From Streptomyces sp. YPW6 (GTDB lineage: Bacteria > Actinomycetota > Actinomycetes > Streptomycetales > Streptomycetaceae): a DNA stretch of 64,000 nucleotides. The translations under genes were made by a program, and so were the position numbers. The notes below the pieces were generated by a model. The model was not told the origin of the DNA. It made no database searches and worked only from the letters and a program-made list of their open reading frames with translations. Each line of letters begins with the position of its first letter. The stretch's first letter is position 1. The DNA lies in contig NZ_CP076457.1 of assembly GCF_018866325.1 (NCBI RefSeq), positions 3,631,001-3,695,000 of the forward strand, given 5' to 3'. This document shows, one piece after another, positions 1 through 8,558 of this stretch.

Positions 1-1
1 G

Positions 2-568
2 ATCAAGGCGATCGACCGGTTCGACTGCGAACGCGGCGTCGAGTTCCCGACGTTCGCGATGCCCACCGTCGTCGGCGAGATCAAACGCTTCTTCCGCGAC
101 ACCTCCTGGTCCGTGCGGGTCCCCCGCCGCCTCCAGGAGCTCCGGCTCGCCCTGACCAAGACCAGCGACGAGCTCGCGCAGAAGCTCGACCGCTCGCCGA
201 CCGTCCCGGAGCTGGCCCGCGCACTCGGGGTCTCCGAGGAGGACGTGGTCGACGGCCTCGCCGTCGGCAACGCCTACACCGCCTCCTCGCTCGACTCCCC
301 CTCCCCCGAGGACGACGGCGGCGAGGGATCGCTCGCGGACCGCCTCGGGTACGAGGACTCGGCGCTGGAGGGTGTCGAGTACCGCGAGTCGCTGAAGCCG
401 CTGCTGGCCAAACTCGCCCCGCGCGAACGCCAGATCATCATGCTCCGCTTCTTCGCGAACATGACCCAGTCGCAGATCGGCGAGGAGGTCGGCATCTCCC
501 AGATGCATGTCTCTCGGCTGCTGACCCGCACGCTGGCGCAGCTCAGGGAAGGGCTCATCGCCGACTGA
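2..568 (+). CDS. RNA polymerase sigma factor, SigB/SigF/SigG subfamily (5' end cut off by window)
   Basis: The reading frame is open from the first bases of the window, so the gene starts upstream; 188 residues are visible. They begin inside region 2 (AIDRFDCERGVEFPTFAMPT, then GEIKRFFRDTSWSVRVPRR), the signature of the stress/sporulation SigB-SigF-SigG group of sigma-70 factors. Region 3 follows (SPTVPELARALGVSEEDVVDGL), and region 4 ends the protein with a helix-turn-helix (MTQSQIGEEVGISQMHVSRLL). The protein directs RNA polymerase to alternative promoters. In Streptomyces this group is normally held by anti-sigma factors, but none is visible here. I cannot tell which paralogue it is. Confidence 0.95.
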   Translation: MKAIDRFDCERGVEFPTFAMPTVVGEIKRFFRDTSWSVRVPRRLQELRLALTKTSDELAQKLDRSPTVPELARALGVSEEDVVDGLAVGNAYTASSLDSPSPEDDGGEGSLADRLGYEDSALEGVEYRESLKPLLAKLAPRERQIIMLRFFANMTQSQIGEEVGISQMHVSRLLTRTLAQLREGLIAD

Positions 569-911
569 GCCGGAATGCCCGATGGCCGGCCGCCCGGAGG
601 ATGGGAGCGCCGGCCGATCGGAGAGCCGGGCAGCCGCCCGTCCGGAGGGCCGGGGAGCCGGGGAGCCGGGCAACCGCCCGTCCGGAGGGCCGGAGGGCCG
701 GGGAGCCGGTCCATGGGACAGGCGGTCATCCGGCCATCCCGGCGACCTGCGGATGGCCGGACAGCCGGACGGCCCCGATGCCCGGAGAGCCGCCCGGGTC
801 GGTGGCCGGCGGGCCGCCCGGGTCGGTGGCCGGCGGGCCGAGTGGGTTCCACGAACGGAAAAGCGGTTCACGAGGGTTCATATCTGACGGTACGTCAGAC
901 ACACTGACGCG
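569..911. repeat. Non-coding spacer with GC-rich direct repeats
   Basis: I see no credible gene between the sigma factor stop and the lipoprotein start. The spacer is built from degenerate GC-rich repeats. A 31-bp unit at 623-653 recurs at 663-693 with one difference, and a 24-bp unit is tandemly duplicated at 789-812 and 813-836. Several open frames cross the block but have repetitive, unprotein-like content. Confidence 0.7.
883..899. promoter_or_regulatory. Palindromic operator TCTGACG-N3-CGTCAGA
   Basis: A perfect inverted repeat with 7-bp arms and a 3-bp spacer lies 13 bp before the lipoprotein start codon. The layout is typical of a TetR-type operator, and the position suggests it controls the lipoprotein gene. 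A closely related palindrome occurs at 43684-43702. Confidence 0.5.
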
Positions 912-1802
912 ATGCGACGTCAGACATGCGGCTCCACCGGCCGCCGAGGTACCGCCATCGCCGCCTCGGCGGCCGCGCTGTGCCTGGTGGGCACCGGCCT
1001 GCTGTCCGGCTGCGGCAGCGGGCCCGGCGACGGATACACGGCCGTGGGCGCGGCCGCCGGCAGCTCGAAGTCCCCCTCGGACCGGGCCCCCTCGGGCGAC
1101 GTGACGCTCACCCCCCTCGACGAGCGCGACGGCGGGAGCGGAAGCAGAAACGGGAACGGACGTGGGAGCGGGGGCGCAGGGAGCCCAGAGGACGGGCGCC
1201 GTGGCGGCGGCACGTCGCCGCGTGCCGCCTCCCCGCCGCCCGCGGGCACCGGCACGCCCGGCAACGCCCGGGGCAGATCCGGCGGGGCGCGTACGGAGGC
1301 ACCGGGCGGGCGTCAGGCAGCCGGTTCGTCCGATCGGCCGGGGAAGAAGCCCCCAGCACGGCCCGCAGCCCCCTCCGTACCCCCGAAGCCGGGCGGCGAC
1401 GGCCCCGGGCCCTCGCCGGGAGGGGGCTCCGGCACCCCGTCGTCTCCGGGTCCCGGCACGCCCAGCAGCCCGAAGCCTCCCGCTCCGCCCGCGACCCCGG
1501 CCGCGCTGACGCTGAGCGCCCCCCAGCGGGCGGCGGCGGACAAGCGGTGGTGCGAGAAGGTGACCGTGGAGTTCCGCAACACCGGAGGCTCCCCGGCGCG
1601 CTCGGGGACCGTCACCTTCGCCACGCACATCATCGGCGCCCTCGGCATCGACTGGGCGACCATCACCACGTCCCAGCCCCTGCCCGCCCCGGTCGACGCG
1701 CGCTCCACGCGCTCGAAGACGTACACCGTCTGTGTGGAGTCCTGGCGGGTCCCGCTGGGGATGCACGTCGAGGCGCAGGACGTCTCCGCCGTATGGGAAT
1801 GA
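912..1802 (+). CDS. Secreted lipoprotein with Pro/Gly/Ser-rich linker
   Basis: This 296-residue protein has an N-terminal lipoprotein signal: positive start (MRRQTCGSTGRRG), hydrophobic stretch and lipobox LLSGC with Cys near residue 34. It should be acylated and anchored outside the membrane. Residues about 40-195 are low-complexity Gly/Ser/Pro, a cell-wall-spanning linker. The last 100 residues form a compact domain with two Cys (WCEKVTVEFRNTGG and YTVCVESW) that could form a disulfide. I do not recognise a function. The ATG has no clear ribosome site and sits just after the palindrome at 883-899, so translation may be leaderless. Confidence 0.8.
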   Translation: MRRQTCGSTGRRGTAIAASAAALCLVGTGLLSGCGSGPGDGYTAVGAAAGSSKSPSDRAPSGDVTLTPLDERDGGSGSRNGNGRGSGGAGSPEDGRRGGGTSPRAASPPPAGTGTPGNARGRSGGARTEAPGGRQAAGSSDRPGKKPPARPAAPSVPPKPGGDGPGPSPGGGSGTPSSPGPGTPSSPKPPAPPATPAALTLSAPQRAAADKRWCEKVTVEFRNTGGSPARSGTVTFATHIIGALGIDWATITTSQPLPAPVDARSTRSKTYTVCVESWRVPLGMHVEAQDVSAVWE

Positions 1803-1875
1803 CCGCCGCGACGGGTGTCGCCCCAGTGCGACGGCGGCACCGCCGTGTGTGGCACCGCCGTCGTACGGTCGCCCG

Positions 1876-2091
1876 TCAGCCCAGGGCGAGCCAGGCCACC
1901 GCGCCGAGGACGACGACGACCGCGATCACGGCCGCGATCACCCCGGCTCTCGGCCCGGACGAGGTCGCCGCGGGCTGCTGCCGGCGCTGCGGCTCGCCCT
2001 CGTCGACGAAGGCGCGGAACATCTGCGTGCTGCCCGCCGGGTCGTGGTTGCCCTCGGGGCCCGGCTGAGGGGCGTGGGGGTTGTGTGCCAT
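1876..2091 (-). CDS. Small membrane protein, C-terminal anchor
   Basis: This 71-residue protein starts MAHNPHAPQPGPEGNHDPAG, has a charged middle (MFRAFVDEGEPQRRQQP) and ends in a single hydrophobic helix (AGVIAAVIAVVVVLGAVAWLALG). The shape is a tail-anchored or single-pass membrane protein with a cytoplasmic head. I chose the internal ATG because the longer frame upstream is repetitive. Its 3' end faces the preceding lipoprotein gene (convergent). Function unknown. Confidence 0.65.
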   Translation of the reverse strand: MAHNPHAPQPGPEGNHDPAGSTQMFRAFVDEGEPQRRQQPAATSSGPRAGVIAAVIAVVVVLGAVAWLALG

Positions 2092-2288
2092 GGGGCAGGA
2101 CCCTAGCGAACTCGGGCTCCCGGCCCAACCCCCGGGGCCGCCGGGGGACCCCGCCCTACCTGCGGCGGCGCACCCGGGACCACTCCGGGATCGCCCCGGG
2201 CGATCGGAGTCGGGAACCACACGGACGCCGCAGAGGGTCGCACGCGAGGTGCAGAGGGGTAGCGCGGAGGGCGCGGGGGCCCGCAGGT

Positions 2289-2336
2289 AAGGGCACCACG
2301 GGGAAAAGGGCCACGGGGAAGAGGACCACGGGGAGC
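2289..2336. repeat. Short tandem repeat (CCACGGGGA-based, about 16 bp x 3)
   Basis: Three imperfect units each containing CCACGGGGA lie in the 415-bp spacer between the small membrane protein and the MarR gene. Apart from these and the operators at 2455-2497 the spacer holds nothing I can identify. Confidence 0.6.
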
Positions 2337-2454
2337 ATGCGGAGGAGAGCGGGGAGATCCTCTGTCGAGCGGGCCTCGGACGCGGTGACGCCGTGCTTGA
2401 CCCCGACCCTACGGAGGCTTTGGCGTTCCTTTACTTCTGCAAGGCCGTTTTCGT

Positions 2455-2497
2455 TTGCCTGTAGCAACCAACAGCTTTTATCGTTGCCCTAAGCAAC
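2455..2497. promoter_or_regulatory. Two copies of a TTGC-N5-GCAA palindrome (MarR operator candidates)
   Basis: TTGC-ctgta-GCAA at 2455-2467 and GTTGC-cctaa-GCAAC at 2483-2497 are inverted repeats whose centres are 29 bp apart, just before the GTG of the MarR-family gene. Two matching sites immediately upstream of a regulator-transporter pair are the usual arrangement for autoregulation. The match to this MarR protein is inferred from position. Confidence 0.65.
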
Positions 2498-2506
2498 AAC
2501 ATAGTC

Positions 2507-3040
2507 GTGAGCGTGTTGGGGGTCCCCGTGGCCGCACGGAGTAGTTACGAGGAACTGGCCCGACAGCTCAGCGCCGTCGGGGCCGTCAAGAGGGGGCTCG
2601 CCCGAGCACTGCCCTCCGAGTGCCCCGCAGGATCCGCCGCCGTACTGACCCTCCTGGACCGGCACGGCGAGATGCGGATCAGCCGGCTCGCCGAGCTGCT
2701 GTCCGTGGACATGTCGGTGACCAGTCGCCACGTGGCCCATGTGGCCGATCACGGCTGGATCGAGCGGTCCGCGGACCCGGCGGACAAGCGGTCCCGCATC
2801 CTGCGGCTGACCCCCGGCGGGCACGCGCAGCTCGACGAACTGACCCGGCGGACCACCGAGGTGTTCGCCCACAACCTCCAGGACTGGTCCGACGACGACG
2901 TCGGCCTGCTCATCGCGCTGCTGTCCCGGCTGCGCGACAGCTTCGCCTGTCGCGGATCCGGCGGCTGCGCCCCCGGACGCCACACCGGCGAGTGCAGGAA
3001 CGGCCTCGGCAACGAGGCTCACGCCCGTACACCTGTGTAA
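2507..3040 (+). CDS. MarR-family transcriptional regulator
   Basis: This 177-residue protein has the winged helix-turn-helix of the MarR family: AAVLTLLDRHGEMRISRLAELLSVDMSVTSRHVAHV is the recognition helix region, and IERSADPADKRSRILRLTPGG is the wing with the conserved D-x-R motif. It begins at a GTG 10 bp after a palindrome. The end is unusual: after the dimerisation helices come three Cys in a short tail (CRGSGGCAPGRHTGEC), which could sense oxidants or bind metal; this is inference. The transporter gene starts 31 bp downstream, so the regulator most likely controls itself and that exporter. Confidence 0.93.
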   Translation: MSVLGVPVAARSSYEELARQLSAVGAVKRGLARALPSECPAGSAAVLTLLDRHGEMRISRLAELLSVDMSVTSRHVAHVADHGWIERSADPADKRSRILRLTPGGHAQLDELTRRTTEVFAHNLQDWSDDDVGLLIALLSRLRDSFACRGSGGCAPGRHTGECRNGLGNEAHARTPV

Positions 3041-3071
3041 CAGAAGAACATACGCACGGATAAGGAACTCA

Positions 3072-5612
3072 ATGGCTACGACCACACCCACCGGTGTGCG
3101 GGGCGGCCACGCCAAGCACGGAGGGCACGGCGGCGGCACCGCCCCCGAGGCCTCCGACGGCACGCCGATGACACACCGGCAGATCATGGAGGCGCTCACC
3201 GGGCTGCTGCTCGGCATGTTCGTCGCGATCCTGTCGTCGACCGTCGTCTCCAACGCCCTGCCCGAGATCATCTCCGACCTCGGCGGTGGTCAGAGCGCCT
3301 ACACCTGGGTCGTGACGGCCTCGCTGCTGGCCATGACCGCCACCACCCCGCTCTGGGGCAAGCTCGCCGACCTCTTCAGCAAGAAGCTGCTGGTCCAGAT
3401 AGCCCTGGTGATCTACGTCCTGGGCTCGGTCGTCGCCGGTCTGTCGACCAGCAGCGGCATGCTCATCGCCTGCCGCGTCGTCCAGGGCATCGGCGTCGGC
3501 GGTCTCTCCGCCCTCGCGCAGATCGTCATGGCCGCGATGATCGCCCCGCGCGAGCGCGGCCGCTACAGCGGCTACCTGGGCGCGGTCTTCGCCGTCGCCA
3601 CCGTCGGCGGTCCGCTGCTCGGCGGTGTCATCACCGACACCAGCTGGATGGGCTGGCGCTGGTGCTTCTACGTCGGTGTGCCCTTCGCGGTGATCGCGCT
3701 CATCGTGCTCCAGAAGACCCTGAAGCTCCCGGTCGTGAAGCGCGAGGGCGTCAAGGTCGACTGGGCCGGCGCCTTCTTCATCAGCGCCGCCGTCTCCCTG
3801 CTGCTGGTCTGGGTGACCTTCGCGGGCGACAAGTACGACTGGCTGTCGTGGCAGACGTACGTGATGGTCGCGGGCTCCGTCCTGCTCGGCCTGGTCTTCG
3901 TGTTCATCGAGTCGCGGGCCGCCGAGCCGATCATCCCGCTGCGCCTCTTCCGCAACCGCACCATCACCCTGGCCTCGATCGCCTCGCTGTTCGTGGGCAT
4001 CGCGATGTTCGCGGGCACGGTCTTCTTCAGCCAGTACTTCCAGCTGGCGCGCGGCAAGTCGCCGACGATGTCCGGCGTCATGACCATCCCGATGATCGGG
4101 GGGCTCTTCCTCTCCTCGACGATCTCCGGCCAGGTCATCACCAGGACCGGGCGCTGGAAGGCGTGGCTGGTCACCGGCGGCTTCCTGGTCACGGCCGGGC
4201 TCGGGCTGCTGGGCACGATCCGGTACGACACCCCGTACTGGCACGTCGCGGTCTTCATGTTCGTCATGGGCCTGGGCATCGGCATGATGATGCAGAACCT
4301 GGTGCTCGCCACGCAGAACCAGGTCGCTCCCGAGGACCTCGGTTCCGCCAGCTCCGTCGTCACCTTCTTCCGCTCCCTCGGCGGTGCGATCGGTGTCTCG
4401 GCGCTCGGCGCGGTCCTCGGCAACCGGGTCACCCACTACGTCAAGGACGGCCTCGCCGCGCTCGGCCCCGAGGCCGCCAAGTTCGGCCACGGTGGCACCG
4501 GTGGCGGGGGCATCCCCGACCTGGACAAGCTGCCCGAGCCGTTCCGGCTGGTCATGGAGGCCGCGTACGGGCACGGCGTCGGCGACGTCTTCCTGTACGC
4601 CGCTCCGGCCGCGCTCCTCGCCTTCATCGTGACGCTCTTCATCAAGGAGGTCGCCCTGAAGACCAGCGCGGGGAACGACGCCCCCGCCGAGGCGTCCGAG
4701 CAGGAGCCGGAGCAGGCTCCGGTCCCGGCCGCCGTCGAGACGGCCGAGGCTCCCGTACCCGCCGCGGTCGGCGCGGCCGGGCTGGTCGCCGAGGGCGCGG
4801 CCGGGGTCACCGCGGTCGACACCGCGAAGGCCCCGCACGACACCTCCGGCATTCCCGTCCACGGGGTGGTGCGCGGGGCGGAGAGCGCCCCGGTCGCCCA
4901 GGCGGCCGTCACCCTGATCTCGCTGGGCGGCCGGCAGCTCGGCCGCTCCGTGGCCCGGTCCGACGGCGGCTACACCCTGGACGCTCCCGGCTCCGGCAGC
5001 TACGTCCTGATCGCCTCCGCCGACGGCTTCCAGCCGCAGGCGTCCACGGTGGTCGTCGGCGAGGAGCCGCTGGCCTTCGACATCCTGCTGTCCGGTACGA
5101 GCGGACTGGCCGGGACCGTCAGGGCCGCCGAGTCCGGCGCACCCGTCGACGGTGCGATGGTCATCGTGACCGACGTCCGGGGCGACGTGCTGGCCACCGG
5201 CGCGTCCGGTCCGACCGGTGAGTTCGCCTTCGGCGAGCTGATCCCGGGTTCCGTGACCGTCGCCGTGAACGCGCCCGGCTTCCGTCCGCTGGCGCTGCCG
5301 GTGGAGATCGGCGGCCAGGGAGTCACCCGCGTCGAGGCCGCACTGCGGTCCGGTGCGCTGGTCCGGGGCGTCGTGCGGGCCGGGTCCGCCCGAGCTCCGC
5401 TGGCCGACGCCCGGGTGACCCTGGTCGACGCGGCGGGCAACGTGGTCGCCACCGCGACGACCGGTGAGGACGGGGCGTACGCCTTCACCGACCTGGACGC
5501 GGGCGAGTACTCGGTCATCGCGACCGGCTACCCGCCGGTGGCGGGCCCCCTCACCGTCAGCGGTACGGGGGTCGACGGGTACGACATCGAGCTCGCCCAC
5601 CCGGGCGAGTGA
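3072..5612 (+). CDS. DHA2-type MFS exporter fused to three carboxypeptidase-regulatory-like beta-sandwich repeats
   Basis: This 846-residue protein is a 14-helix EmrB/QacA-type drug:proton antiporter over residues about 35-526 (TM1 GLLLGMFVAILSSTVVSNALPEI; loop motif GKLADLFSKK; motif C GAVFAVATVGGPLLGG). An Ala/Pro/Glu linker (about 527-595) then leads to three repeats of about 80 residues with the pattern HGVVRGAESAPVAQAAVTL...GGYTLDAPGSGSYVLIASADGF. These are carboxypeptidase regulatory-like (transthyretin-like) folds. With 14 helices both termini should be cytoplasmic, which is odd for a domain usually found outside the cell. The gene follows the MarR regulator and precedes a YceI gene carrying the same domain. 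Confidence 0.93.
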   Translation: MATTTPTGVRGGHAKHGGHGGGTAPEASDGTPMTHRQIMEALTGLLLGMFVAILSSTVVSNALPEIISDLGGGQSAYTWVVTASLLAMTATTPLWGKLADLFSKKLLVQIALVIYVLGSVVAGLSTSSGMLIACRVVQGIGVGGLSALAQIVMAAMIAPRERGRYSGYLGAVFAVATVGGPLLGGVITDTSWMGWRWCFYVGVPFAVIALIVLQKTLKLPVVKREGVKVDWAGAFFISAAVSLLLVWVTFAGDKYDWLSWQTYVMVAGSVLLGLVFVFIESRAAEPIIPLRLFRNRTITLASIASLFVGIAMFAGTVFFSQYFQLARGKSPTMSGVMTIPMIGGLFLSSTISGQVITRTGRWKAWLVTGGFLVTAGLGLLGTIRYDTPYWHVAVFMFVMGLGIGMMMQNLVLATQNQVAPEDLGSASSVVTFFRSLGGAIGVSALGAVLGNRVTHYVKDGLAALGPEAAKFGHGGTGGGGIPDLDKLPEPFRLVMEAAYGHGVGDVFLYAAPAALLAFIVTLFIKEVALKTSAGNDAPAEASEQEPEQAPVPAAVETAEAPVPAAVGAAGLVAEGAAGVTAVDTAKAPHDTSGIPVHGVVRGAESAPVAQAAVTLISLGGRQLGRSVARSDGGYTLDAPGSGSYVLIASADGFQPQASTVVVGEEPLAFDILLSGTSGLAGTVRAAESGAPVDGAMVIVTDVRGDVLATGASGPTGEFAFGELIPGSVTVAVNAPGFRPLALPVEIGGQGVTRVEAALRSGALVRGVVRAGSARAPLADARVTLVDAAGNVVATATTGEDGAYAFTDLDAGEYSVIATGYPPVAGPLTVSGTGVDGYDIELAHPGE

Positions 5613-5620
5613 CGTCCCCT

Positions 5621-5669
5621 CACGTGCTCATGCGCTCACGCGCTCACGTGAAGAGCGCGTGAGCACGTG
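5621..5669 (+). terminator. Strong hairpin terminator after the exporter gene
   Basis: Arms 5621-5637 and 5653-5669 are 17 bp long and complementary apart from one G-T pair, around a 15-base loop. It begins eight bases after the exporter stop codon, as expected of a transcription terminator in a high-GC genome. No U-tract follows. Confidence 0.7.
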
Positions 5670-5940
5670 AAGGGATCGCGAAGACCCCTGGTCGGGCGGC
5701 ACTTCCAGCGGAGAGGCTGTCGCGACCGGGTGGAAGGGGCCCCGGTGGCGGGTACGGCAGGCAGGGGACGGCCGGCCGTGACCGCCCCGGGGCCCGACTC
5801 ATGTGCACCCTGTCCCGTCGCTCCGGCGGGTCGTCGGGGTACCCGCTCCGGTGGGTCGTCGGTGCGTCGCTCCGACAGGGCGCCGGGCGTCGAGGCGTCG
5901 TGCGCCGAAGTGTCGAGGGCCGAGGTCTCGTACGTCAGGC

Positions 5941-6060
5941 GGCGGTCGGCGGTCGGCGGTCGGCGGTCGGCGGTCGGCGGTCGGCGGGGCATCGCATGCG
6001 GGTCGTCGAGCCATCGAGCCATCGAGTCATTGAGTCATCAAGTCACCGAGTCATCGAGCT
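5941..6060. repeat. Two adjacent microsatellite-like arrays (7-bp and 8-bp units)
   Basis: Six perfect GGCGGTC units occupy 5941-5982. Seven 8-bp units of the ATCGAGTC type occupy 6005-6060, directly before the ribosome-binding region of the YceI gene. The rest of the 470-bp spacer shows no gene. Confidence 0.85.
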
Positions 6061-6082
6061 AGGGCTGCTGGGAGAGATACGG

Positions 6083-6898
6083 ATGGGACTTCGCGCACAG
6101 GTACGGACGCGGGACGGCTGGGCGGTCCAGCACGCCGTCGTGACGGTCACCGACATGACCGGCGCCCAGGTGCTGCGGGCCGCGGCCGACGAGGACGGGG
6201 CCGTCCGCACGGACGGTTCCCTGACGGCCGGCGCGTACACGGTGATCGTCACGGCGGTCGGGTACGCCCCCGCGGCCTCCACCGCCCTCGTGACCGCGAG
6301 CGGCAGGATCGAGGCCGGGCAGATCGTGCTGGCCCGGCAGGGCGGGGTGGAGCTGCCGCCGCCGGGCGCGTGGTCGCTGGACCCCGCGCACTCCTCGGTC
6401 GGCGCGGTCGCCCGGCACCTGGGCATCTCCAGCGTGCACGGCCGGTTCACCGACTTCGGCGGCCGGATCGAGATCGCCGAGGAGGTCGGCGCCTGCCGGG
6501 TCGACGCGGTGATCAGGGCGGCCAGCATCGACACCGGAAACGCCATGCGGGACAAGCACCTGCGCTCGCCGGACTTCCTGGACGTGGACCGGTACCCGGA
6601 GATCGCCTACAGCTCCACCGGCCTCGCCCCGGCGGGCCCCGACCGCTGGACCGTGCACGGTGAGCTGACCATGCACGGCGTCTCCCGCCCCGTCGACCTG
6701 GACCTGACCTACCTCGGTACCGGACCCGACCCGTGGGGCGGGGTGCGCGCCGCCTTCCACGCCACCGCCGAACTGCGCCGGGACGACTTCGCGATGAACT
6801 ACAACCAGGTCGTCCAGGCGGGCATCTCGGCGATCGGCACGACCCTGCGCGTGGAGCTGGACATCCAGGCGGTACAGGGCGAGGCACTGCCCGGCTGA
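6083..6898 (+). CDS. YceI-family protein with N-terminal carboxypeptidase-regulatory-like domain
   Basis: This 271-residue protein has two parts. Residues 1-95 (VRTRDGWAVQHAVVTVTDMTGAQVL...GAYTVIVTAVGYAPAA) repeat the beta-sandwich seen three times in the exporter upstream. Residues about 100-268 are a YceI lipocalin-like barrel (WSLDPAHSSVGAVARHLGISSVHGRF; ASIDTGNAMRDKHLRSPDFLDVDRYPEI; GELTMHGVSRPVDLDL; MNYNQVVQAG), a fold that binds polyisoprenoid-like lipids. YceI proteins are often periplasmic or secreted, but no signal peptide is present here. The ATG is preceded by GGGAGAG. Sharing a domain with the exporter suggests a common partner or ligand. Confidence 0.9.
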   Translation: MGLRAQVRTRDGWAVQHAVVTVTDMTGAQVLRAAADEDGAVRTDGSLTAGAYTVIVTAVGYAPAASTALVTASGRIEAGQIVLARQGGVELPPPGAWSLDPAHSSVGAVARHLGISSVHGRFTDFGGRIEIAEEVGACRVDAVIRAASIDTGNAMRDKHLRSPDFLDVDRYPEIAYSSTGLAPAGPDRWTVHGELTMHGVSRPVDLDLTYLGTGPDPWGGVRAAFHATAELRRDDFAMNYNQVVQAGISAIGTTLRVELDIQAVQGEALPG

Positions 6899-6903
6899 CC
6901 GCC

Positions 6904-7001
6904 GACCGGGCACGGGCGGGACTCCAGCGGGCCCCTCGGCCCGGACCGGGCACGGGCGGGGCGCTGACAGACCCCCGCGGCCCCGACCGGGCACGGGCGG
7001 G
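6904..7001. repeat. Three spaced copies of a 17-bp GC-rich repeat
   Basis: The unit GACCGGGCACGGGCGGG occurs at 6904, 6944 and 6985, about 40 bp apart, in the gap between the YceI gene and the next oxidoreductase gene. Confidence 0.8.
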
Positions 7002-7045
7002 GCGCTGACAGGCCGGCGGTCCGGCCCGGCCGTAGGGTGGTGGGC

Positions 7046-7516
7046 ATGGCACCGAACATCGCGACCAACACCACGGTGGACCTTGATGAGTTGCTGGCGT
7101 TCGTACGCCCCCGGCACCGGGCGGTCCTGCTCACCACCCGGGCCGACGGCCGCCCCCAGGGGTCCCCGCTGACCTGCGGCGTGGACGACGCGGGGCGGCT
7201 CGTCATGTCGACGTACCCCGAACGCGCCAAGACCCGCAACGCGCGGCGCGACGAGCGGGTCAGCGTGATCGTGCTGTCGGACGCGTGGGACGGGCCCTGG
7301 GTGCAGGTCGACGGTGCGGCGGAGGTCATCGACGCCCCGGAGTCGGTGGAGCCGCTGGTGGAGTACTTCCGGAACATCTCGGGGGAGCATCCCGACTGGG
7401 ACGAGTACCGGGCGGCGATGCTGAAGCAGGGCAAGTCCATCATCCGGGTCACCCCCGAGCGCTGGAGCCCCGTCGCCACCGGCGGCTTCCCGGCCCACCT
7501 GGCCCCGGGGAGCTGA
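7046..7516 (+). CDS. PPOX-class (F420/FMN-dependent) oxidoreductase
   Basis: This 156-residue single-domain protein has the split-barrel pattern of the pyridoxamine-5'-phosphate-oxidase-like family, F420-dependent branch: LLAFVRPRHRAVLLTTRADGRPQGSPLTCGVDD near the N-terminus, then STYPERAKTRNARRDERVSVIVLSD, WVQVDGAAEVID and a C-terminal KSIIRVTPERWSP. These enzymes bind F420 or FMN in the cytoplasm and reduce small molecules; the substrate cannot be told. I prefer the ATG at 7046, which has AGGGTGGTGG upstream; an in-frame GTG lies at 7037. The dehydrogenase gene starts 7 bp after its stop, so they are probably co-transcribed. Confidence 0.9.
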   Translation: MAPNIATNTTVDLDELLAFVRPRHRAVLLTTRADGRPQGSPLTCGVDDAGRLVMSTYPERAKTRNARRDERVSVIVLSDAWDGPWVQVDGAAEVIDAPESVEPLVEYFRNISGEHPDWDEYRAAMLKQGKSIIRVTPERWSPVATGGFPAHLAPGS

Positions 7517-7523
7517 TCGCCCG

Positions 7524-8558
7524 ATGAGCACGAGCGCCGGGCAGCACCCTTCGCCCCTCGCGTGCGGGCTTCCCGTGCCACCCCCGCCGCCGCCCGGCCC
7601 CGACGCCCTCGCACGGGCCCTGCTGCTCGTCTCCCCCTCGCTGGACTCCGTTCTGGTACGGGAGTTGGAGCGGATCACCGGGCGCGCCGCAGAGCCCCTG
7701 ACGGACGTTCCACCGCCGTCCGACGCGCCCCTCCTGTGCGTGGGCGACGCGCTGCCCGACACCCTGCGGACGGACCGGCTGCTCTGGTTCCACAGCACCA
7801 CCGCGGGGACGGACCGGCTGCTCTCCGGGGCTCCGTGGCCCGGCCCGGCGCTGCTGACCCGGACCGTGGGCCGGATGGGCGAGCGGATGGCCCAGTACGT
7901 CCTGGGCTGGATGCTCGCCGAATGCCAGGCCGTACCGGAGTTCACCGAGCAGCACGCCCGCGCGCACTGGGCGCGTCTCCCCACGGAGCTCGTCGCCGGA
8001 CAGACAGCGCTGGTCTACGGCACCGGCCGCATCGGCGCGACGGTGGGACGGCTGTTGCAGGCCTGCGGGGTCCGCACCGTGGGCGTCGCCCGCACCACGC
8101 GGTACGGACCGGGGCCGGGCACCGAGCGCACGGTGCCGCCGGGATTCGACCGGATGACCGGGGCCGCCGACGACACCGGGGTGCTGGGTGAGGCCCGCTG
8201 GGTGATCTCCGCACTCCCGCTGACGGCGGCCACGCGGGGCTTCTTCGGGGCCGACCGGTTCGCGGCGGTGCGCGGGGCGACGTTCGTCAACGTGGGACGC
8301 GGCGCGACCGTGGACATGGGGGCGCTGGAGACCGCGCTGCGGAACGGCCGGGTGCGGCGGGCGGTGCTGGACGTGCTGCCCGCGGAACCGGCCGCGCCGG
8401 AGGACCCCGTGTGGAAGCTGCCCCGTACGGTCATCACCTCGCACTCCTCGGGGATCACCACCGACGAGGACATCGCCGTGGACTTCGCCGCCTGCTGGCA
8501 GGACGTGACGGCGGGCCGCCGCCCCGGACTGACAGTGGACACGGCACGCGGCTACTGA
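7524..8558 (+). CDS. D-isomer-specific 2-hydroxyacid dehydrogenase
   Basis: This 344-residue protein has a weak N-terminal catalytic part and a clear NAD-binding Rossmann domain (VYGTGRIGATVGRLLQACG, about residues 167-185). Of the catalytic triad of the family, Arg is in FVNVGRGATVD, Glu in DVLPAEPAAPEDPVW and the acid-base His in VITSHSSGITTDED, so it is likely active. The reaction is NAD(P)H-dependent interconversion of a 2-oxoacid and a D-2-hydroxyacid; the substrate is not evident. The first 35 residues are Pro-rich and probably disordered. Confidence 0.9.
   Translation: MSTSAGQHPSPLACGLPVPPPPPPGPDALARALLLVSPSLDSVLVRELERITGRAAEPLTDVPPPSDAPLLCVGDALPDTLRTDRLLWFHSTTAGTDRLLSGAPWPGPALLTRTVGRMGERMAQYVLGWMLAECQAVPEFTEQHARAHWARLPTELVAGQTALVYGTGRIGATVGRLLQACGVRTVGVARTTRYGPGPGTERTVPPGFDRMTGAADDTGVLGEARWVISALPLTAATRGFFGADRFAAVRGATFVNVGRGATVDMGALETALRNGRVRRAVLDVLPAEPAAPEDPVWKLPRTVITSHSSGITTDEDIAVDFAACWQDVTAGRRPGLTVDTARGY

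Noticed and set aside
575..1104. Several plus-strand frames in the spacer after the sigma factor gene
   Set aside because: They consist of translated GC-rich direct repeats and overlap the operator and start of the lipoprotein gene.
3069..5600. 843-codon open frame antisense to the exporter gene
   Set aside because: Composition is Arg/Gly/Asp/His repeats typical of the reverse frame of a high-GC gene, and the sense strand encodes a clear membrane transporter.
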